NCBI GenBank assembly: GCA_030706285.1
Contig: JAUZOU010000107.1
Coordinates: 1 to 8,812, forward strand
Direction: 5' to 3'
DNA from: Bacteroidota bacterium
GTDB lineage: Bacteria; Bacteroidota; Bacteroidia; Bacteroidales; UBA1402
Length of the DNA: 8,812 nucleotides
In this document: positions 6,167-8,812 of the stretch, one piece after another
Position numbering within the stretch: position 1 is the stretch's first letter
Layout of the letters: every line of letters begins with the position of its first letter
Notes under the pieces: generated by a model
Database searches by the model: none
Told to the model about the DNA's origin: nothing
Seen by the model: only the letters and a program-made list of their open reading frames with translations
Translations under genes and position numbers: made by a program

Positions 6167-7519
6167 TTATAAGGAAACTTTGAAGGCTTTCCCCGCTGTT
6201 TTAACAAGATAAAGTTGATTGGATGGGACATTGATTCTAACCTCATTGGTTGCTTTGATTGTTTTCAGTAAAGTACCGTTTATGGTATAAACAAAGATCG
6301 TTTCTCCTACATTGGCCCCTTTCACAATGATCTCATTCTGTTCTGTAAAAACACTGATATTATTGGTCCGTATTTCATTGACAGGGGTACCATCTTCTTC
6401 CATGATATTATAAAAATTACCCCAATATTTTGTTAGGTAATATTTTTTAAAGGTCCCCTTTGGAACAAATAATATGCACGTGGTATAGACTGATAAGAAA
6501 GTAGAAACATCCGCGATAGGTGGTATCAATGCTTGACAATGGATTTCGGTCAGTCTTGAACAACAATAAAAAGCATTGCCTCCTATTGAGGTCACGTTTT
6601 TTGGAATGGTTATTGAGGTCAAGCCTGAAGCCCAAAATGTATAGGGCATTATTGAGGTCACACTGCTAGGTAGGGCTATCGAGGTTAAGCGTGTACAACC
6701 ACAAAATGCAAGACTTTCAATAGAGTTCACACTACTAGGTATAGTTATAGAAGTCAAGCCTCCACAACCCATAAATGCACCCTGTCCTATGGAGGTAACA
6801 CTACTAGGTATTGTGTATAGTGAGGATTTCCCTTCTGGACATAGAATAAGTGACGTCCTATCTTTGTTGAATAGTACTCCATCGAATGATGAGTATTGGG
6901 AATTACTACTATCTACATTTAATTCTGTTAATCTTGTACAATGATCAAATGCCAAATTTTCAATAGAAGTCACGCTGCTTGGAATGGTTATTGAAGTTAA
7001 TCCTGAACAACCTTGAAAAGCCAAACTTCCAATAGATATCGCACTACTGGATATAGCTATTGAAGTTAATCCAGTACAATTATAAAATGCCGAACCTACA
7101 ATAGCTGTAACACTATTCGGAAGGGCTATTGAGGTCAAACCTGGGCAACCAAAAAACATTAATTGTGAAATTGTATCGGCTGCGGTGTAATATGATCTTG
7201 AATAAACATTATAATAGAAATAATAACCACCGCCACTTACAATGTTTGCTCCGGATAGTTCAAGTACAGAAAGTTTTCCTGGTATGGGCTGTCCATGCAC
7301 ATCACATCCAGCCATTTCACGAATATAACGAATGTCGTCTCCATTCAAATTACCAGTCAGCGTTAACTTTGTAATTTGATTCTTCTGGTTTGAATCAATC
7401 AACGTACTTAATGTACCGGCAGTTGCGACATGCAGGGTTACTGCAACATCCTGAGCTTGTAAATCAAGACCCTTAAGAAGGGTAAAAACAATCAGAAAAA
7501 CGATTCTCCTTGTTTTCAT
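6167..7519 (-). CDS. BspA-like leucine-rich-repeat secreted protein
   Basis: A 450-residue exported protein, probably surface-exposed and used in binding host or community partners; the ligand is unknown. The signal peptide is MKTRRIVFLIVFTLLKGLDL with likely cleavage near QA/QD (22-23). Residues 24-120 form an N-terminal cap. Residues 127-321 carry LRR_5/Treponema-type repeats of pattern LTSIxIPSSVTSIxxxAFxxC, mostly exact 23-residue units. A 58-residue irregular unit (196-253; SFDGVLFNKDRTSLILCPEG) and one 22-residue unit (277-298) break the rhythm. The last 70 residues (NISVFTEQNEIIVKG, IFVYTINGTLLKTI, QLYLVKTAGKAFKV) resemble a Por/T9SS type A sorting domain, so type IX export with removal of the tail is likely if the system is present in the genome. 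The gene is more AT-rich than tex, and its near-identical DNA repeats favour unit gain or loss. Confidence 0.9.
   Translation of the reverse strand: MKTRRIVFLIVFTLLKGLDLQAQDVAVTLHVATAGTLSTLIDSNQKNQITKLTLTGNLNGDDIRYIREMAGCDVHGQPIPGKLSVLELSGANIVSGGGYYFYYNVYSRSYYTAADTISQLMFFGCPGLTSIALPNSVTAIVGSAFYNCTGLTSIAISSSAISIGSLAFQGCSGLTSITIPSSVTSIENLAFDHCTRLTELNVDSSNSQYSSFDGVLFNKDRTSLILCPEGKSSLYTIPSSVTSIGQGAFMGCGGLTSITIPSSVNSIESLAFCGCTRLTSIALPSSVTSIMPYTFWASGLTSITIPKNVTSIGGNAFYCCSRLTEIHCQALIPPIADVSTFLSVYTTCILFVPKGTFKKYYLTKYWGNFYNIMEEDGTPVNEIRTNNISVFTEQNEIIVKGANVGETIFVYTINGTLLKTIKATNEVRINVPSNQLYLVKTAGKAFKVSL
6557..7141 (-). repeat. Tandem 69-bp leucine-rich-repeat units
   Basis: Residues 127-321 of the BspA-like protein are encoded here as 69-bp units. 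Phrases such as GGAATGGTTATTGAAGT and its variants recur on the plus strand at unit spacing. One unit is 66 bp and one is 174 bp. Length change by slippage or recombination would stay in frame. Confidence 0.75.
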
Positions 7520-7539
7520 AGTTGCTTTTGTTTATAATA

Positions 7540-7572
7540 TTAAAGTATTAGCTATACAATTTAATAAACAAT
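7540..7572 (-). promoter_or_regulatory. Possible promoter of BspA-like gene
   Basis: On the minus strand TACTTTAA (7540-7547) resembles TAnnTTTG, with ATTG (7569-7572) 21 bases upstream as a -33 box. The -7 box lies 20 bases before the start codon. The surroundings are very AT-rich, so the match is weak. Confidence 0.35.
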
Positions 7573-7609
7573 TATGCCCTTGCTCTGTGATAAAACGGTT
7601 AGATTATTT

Positions 7610-7850
7610 TCAGCTATGACGTCTGCAGACTGATTTACGTTGGAATGTATCAGGAGCCTCATAGGAACCTTCCCAATCAACGATCGTCCAGAAGAGTTTA
7701 TTAAATGATTCCCATTTTAAAAAATACCTCCTTCACCGGAAGGTTTGTCTTGGTACCTGAATCATTCGAAGAGTCAGAAAATCCGGAAGCTATTAAAATG
7801 CCTCCAGGCATTATTATGAGTTTGATTTGTCGGAATGGAGTAGTAGTATC
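7610..7850 (-). pseudogene. Frameshifted coding remnant after lipoprotein gene
   Basis: On the minus strand, directly after the lipoprotein TAA and in the same frame, an open frame gives about 44 codons (TTTPFRQIKLIIMPGGILIA, then SGFSDSSNDSGTKTNLPVKE). It breaks at a T6A4 run (7715-7724). From there a second frame continues smoothly for 34 codons (WESFNKLFWTIVDWEGSYEA, then PDTFQRKSVCRRHS) to TGA at 7610-7612. Removing one base from the run joins the halves into one plausible polypeptide. It may be the lost C-terminus of the lipoprotein, cut off by the stop at 7851, or the tail of another dead gene. I do not recognise the family. This fills most of the 331-bp gap between the two minus-strand genes. 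Confidence 0.4.
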
Positions 7851-8516
7851 TTAATAATTTAATATTAATATGTTTTCTTGTGTATTTGAATAATATAACT
7901 TGAAATACAATGACGAATTTCGGATGCATGCGTATAATCCACCGCCAGCAAACCATTCTCCATCATTATAAATATAGATAAACTCACATCTCTCTAATAG
8001 ATGATCAAATATCTCTTGAGATCCTACGTATGTCTTATAAAAATCAATCCTTGATATAATCAATTTTTCATTCTTAAAAATATATAGTATTCGTGCGATC
8101 TTTTTATCTGTACTTCCATATTCTATATAAAAATCAGGAGTTTCTGAAGAATGGTCTTCAATCAGCTTATTCGTTTCTTTAGTCTTGATTTCTGTTGCTG
8201 TTTTACCAAAGTCAAGAATAGGATCCTGGTATAAATTCGATACAGGGGTAACTGTAACCTTGCATGAAACTTTTTCTCCGTCATGTTCAGCCGTTATGTT
8301 AGCCGTGCCTAGATGTAATGAATAAACGCGACCATCGTAAACAGATGCAACCCAACTGTTATCCGTTGACCATATGCAATCCTTATTAGCTTTTAAATCA
8401 AAGATTTCACAATAAGGAATTGATATCTCACTTTTGCATAAGCGTAACGGTTCTTCATCGTTTGTGCAGGAAAGCACAGCGAACATGATACATAATAAAT
8501 AGAGAGTCTTTTTCAT
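7851..8516 (-). CDS. Putative surface lipoprotein with Ig-like segment
   Basis: A 221-residue predicted lipoprotein. The signal MKKTLYLLCIMFAVLSC ends in a lipobox with lipidated C17. TNDEE follows at once, an acidic run like the Bacteroidetes lipoprotein export signal that sends proteins to the outer face of the outer membrane. Residues about 45-93 (IWSTDNSWVASVYDGRVYSL, GTANITAEHDGEKVSCKVTV) look like a BIG2-type bacterial Ig-like domain. The remainder (about 95-221) is a charged and aromatic region that I do not recognise. Function is unknown; such proteins often take part in adhesion or glycan binding. It lies upstream of and on the same strand as the BspA-like gene, but the 331-bp gap makes one operon unlikely. 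The same-frame coding remnant after its stop suggests it may be a shortened form. Confidence 0.75.
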   Translation of the reverse strand: MKKTLYLLCIMFAVLSCTNDEEPLRLCKSEISIPYCEIFDLKANKDCIWSTDNSWVASVYDGRVYSLHLGTANITAEHDGEKVSCKVTVTPVSNLYQDPILDFGKTATEIKTKETNKLIEDHSSETPDFYIEYGSTDKKIARILYIFKNEKLIISRIDFYKTYVGSQEIFDHLLERCEFIYIYNDGEWFAGGGLYACIRNSSLYFKLYYSNTQENILILNY

Positions 8517-8608
8517 GTTACTTAATAATTACATCGATTTATTCTTATAATTATTTATCGGAACATACTTAATGACAACCACTCTACCACTAATGCCTAA
8601 CCGACTTT
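8517..8608 (-). promoter_or_regulatory. Lipoprotein upstream region, promoter not resolved
   Basis: This AT-rich leader probably holds the lipoprotein promoter. TATGTTCC on the minus strand near 8563-8570 is the nearest thing to a TAnnTTTG box but has no well-placed -33 partner. Confidence 0.2.
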
Positions 8609-8798
8609 CTACATCCCTTCGTCAGCCATTTGAGCGACACATCTTGTAAACTGTTCAAAAATCCTATTCTGCGATTAATCTTAAATTTGATTCAGCAACC
8701 AATTTGTTTGATTCAACTAGAATCTTATTAGAGTTAGAAACAGCTCTTCCATCTTCGAGCATCTCGCCTTCACAGGTTAACATCTTATATTTCGAGAG
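8609..8798 (-). pseudogene. Frameshifted small gene remnant
   Basis: On the minus strand ATG at 8781-8783 opens a 39-codon frame (MLTCEGEMLEDGRAVSNSNK, ILVESNKLVAESNLRLIAE) ending in TAG at 8664-8666. The frame is open back to about 8798. A second frame overlaps the end and continues QNRIFEQFTRCVAQMADEGM to TAG at 8609-8611. One frameshift near 8666-8675 would join them into a protein of about 60 residues, hydrophilic and helix-prone with repeated SNK/ESN. The family is not recognised. The alternative is an intact 39-residue peptide gene (8664-8783). The rest of the right edge to 8812 shows nothing else. Confidence 0.4.
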
Positions 8799-8812
8799 TC
8801 ATGTACTATTTA

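Noticed and set aside
7774..7956. 60-codon minus-strand ORF overlapping the lipoprotein 3' end
   Set aside because: It overlaps the lipoprotein C-terminal coding region in another frame, and the same-strand remnant frame is more protein-like.

Overview
The window looks like chromosomal DNA of a gut-type Bacteroidales bacterium (Bacteroides/Parabacteroides/Tannerella-like; the genus cannot be fixed from the sequence). Three things point there: promoters of the Bacteroidetes type (TAnnTTTG -7 boxes before the tRNA and the pseudouridine synthase gene), a BspA-type leucine-rich-repeat protein with a Por/T9SS-style C-terminus, and a lipoprotein whose cysteine is followed by an acidic surface-export signal. 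The tRNA gene also lacks an encoded CCA.

Layout, left to right. Bases 1-1037 are AT-rich and hold no convincing intact gene. They contain a cluster of near-perfect palindromes (302-642), a start-less, gene-like open frame (616-870) and a short uncertain ORF at the window edge. A tyrosine recombinase follows on the minus strand (1038-2333). Its upstream region carries three copies of a 12-bp site spaced exactly 21 bp apart, one inverted copy, and a 10-bp phased TAC series. Next, also on the minus strand, are a strong terminator hairpin and tRNA-Lys(CTT) at 2553-2625. The recombinase sits beside the 3' end of the tRNA, as in tRNA-targeted integrative elements, but no second att site or cargo is visible.

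The centre is a stable, less AT-rich housekeeping block: tex on the minus strand (2754-4877) and a RluA-family pseudouridine synthase on the plus strand (5000-6058). They diverge from a 122-bp region in which an 11-bp inverted repeat brackets the probable tex -7 box. The plus-strand gene ends at a hairpin whose core resembles the tRNA terminator.

The right third is again AT-rich and accessory: a secreted leucine-rich-repeat protein (6167-7519, minus) and a putative surface lipoprotein with a possible Ig-like (BIG2-type) segment (7851-8516, minus). Remnants of coding sequence lie after the lipoprotein stop (7610-7850) and upstream of its start (8609-8798). Each can be read as one continuous protein only through a single frameshift. 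The housekeeping core is therefore flanked on both sides by decaying accessory DNA. No CRISPR array, toxin-antitoxin pair, retron or recognisable defence operon was found. The most system-like structure is the recombinase control/attachment region at 2334-2460.
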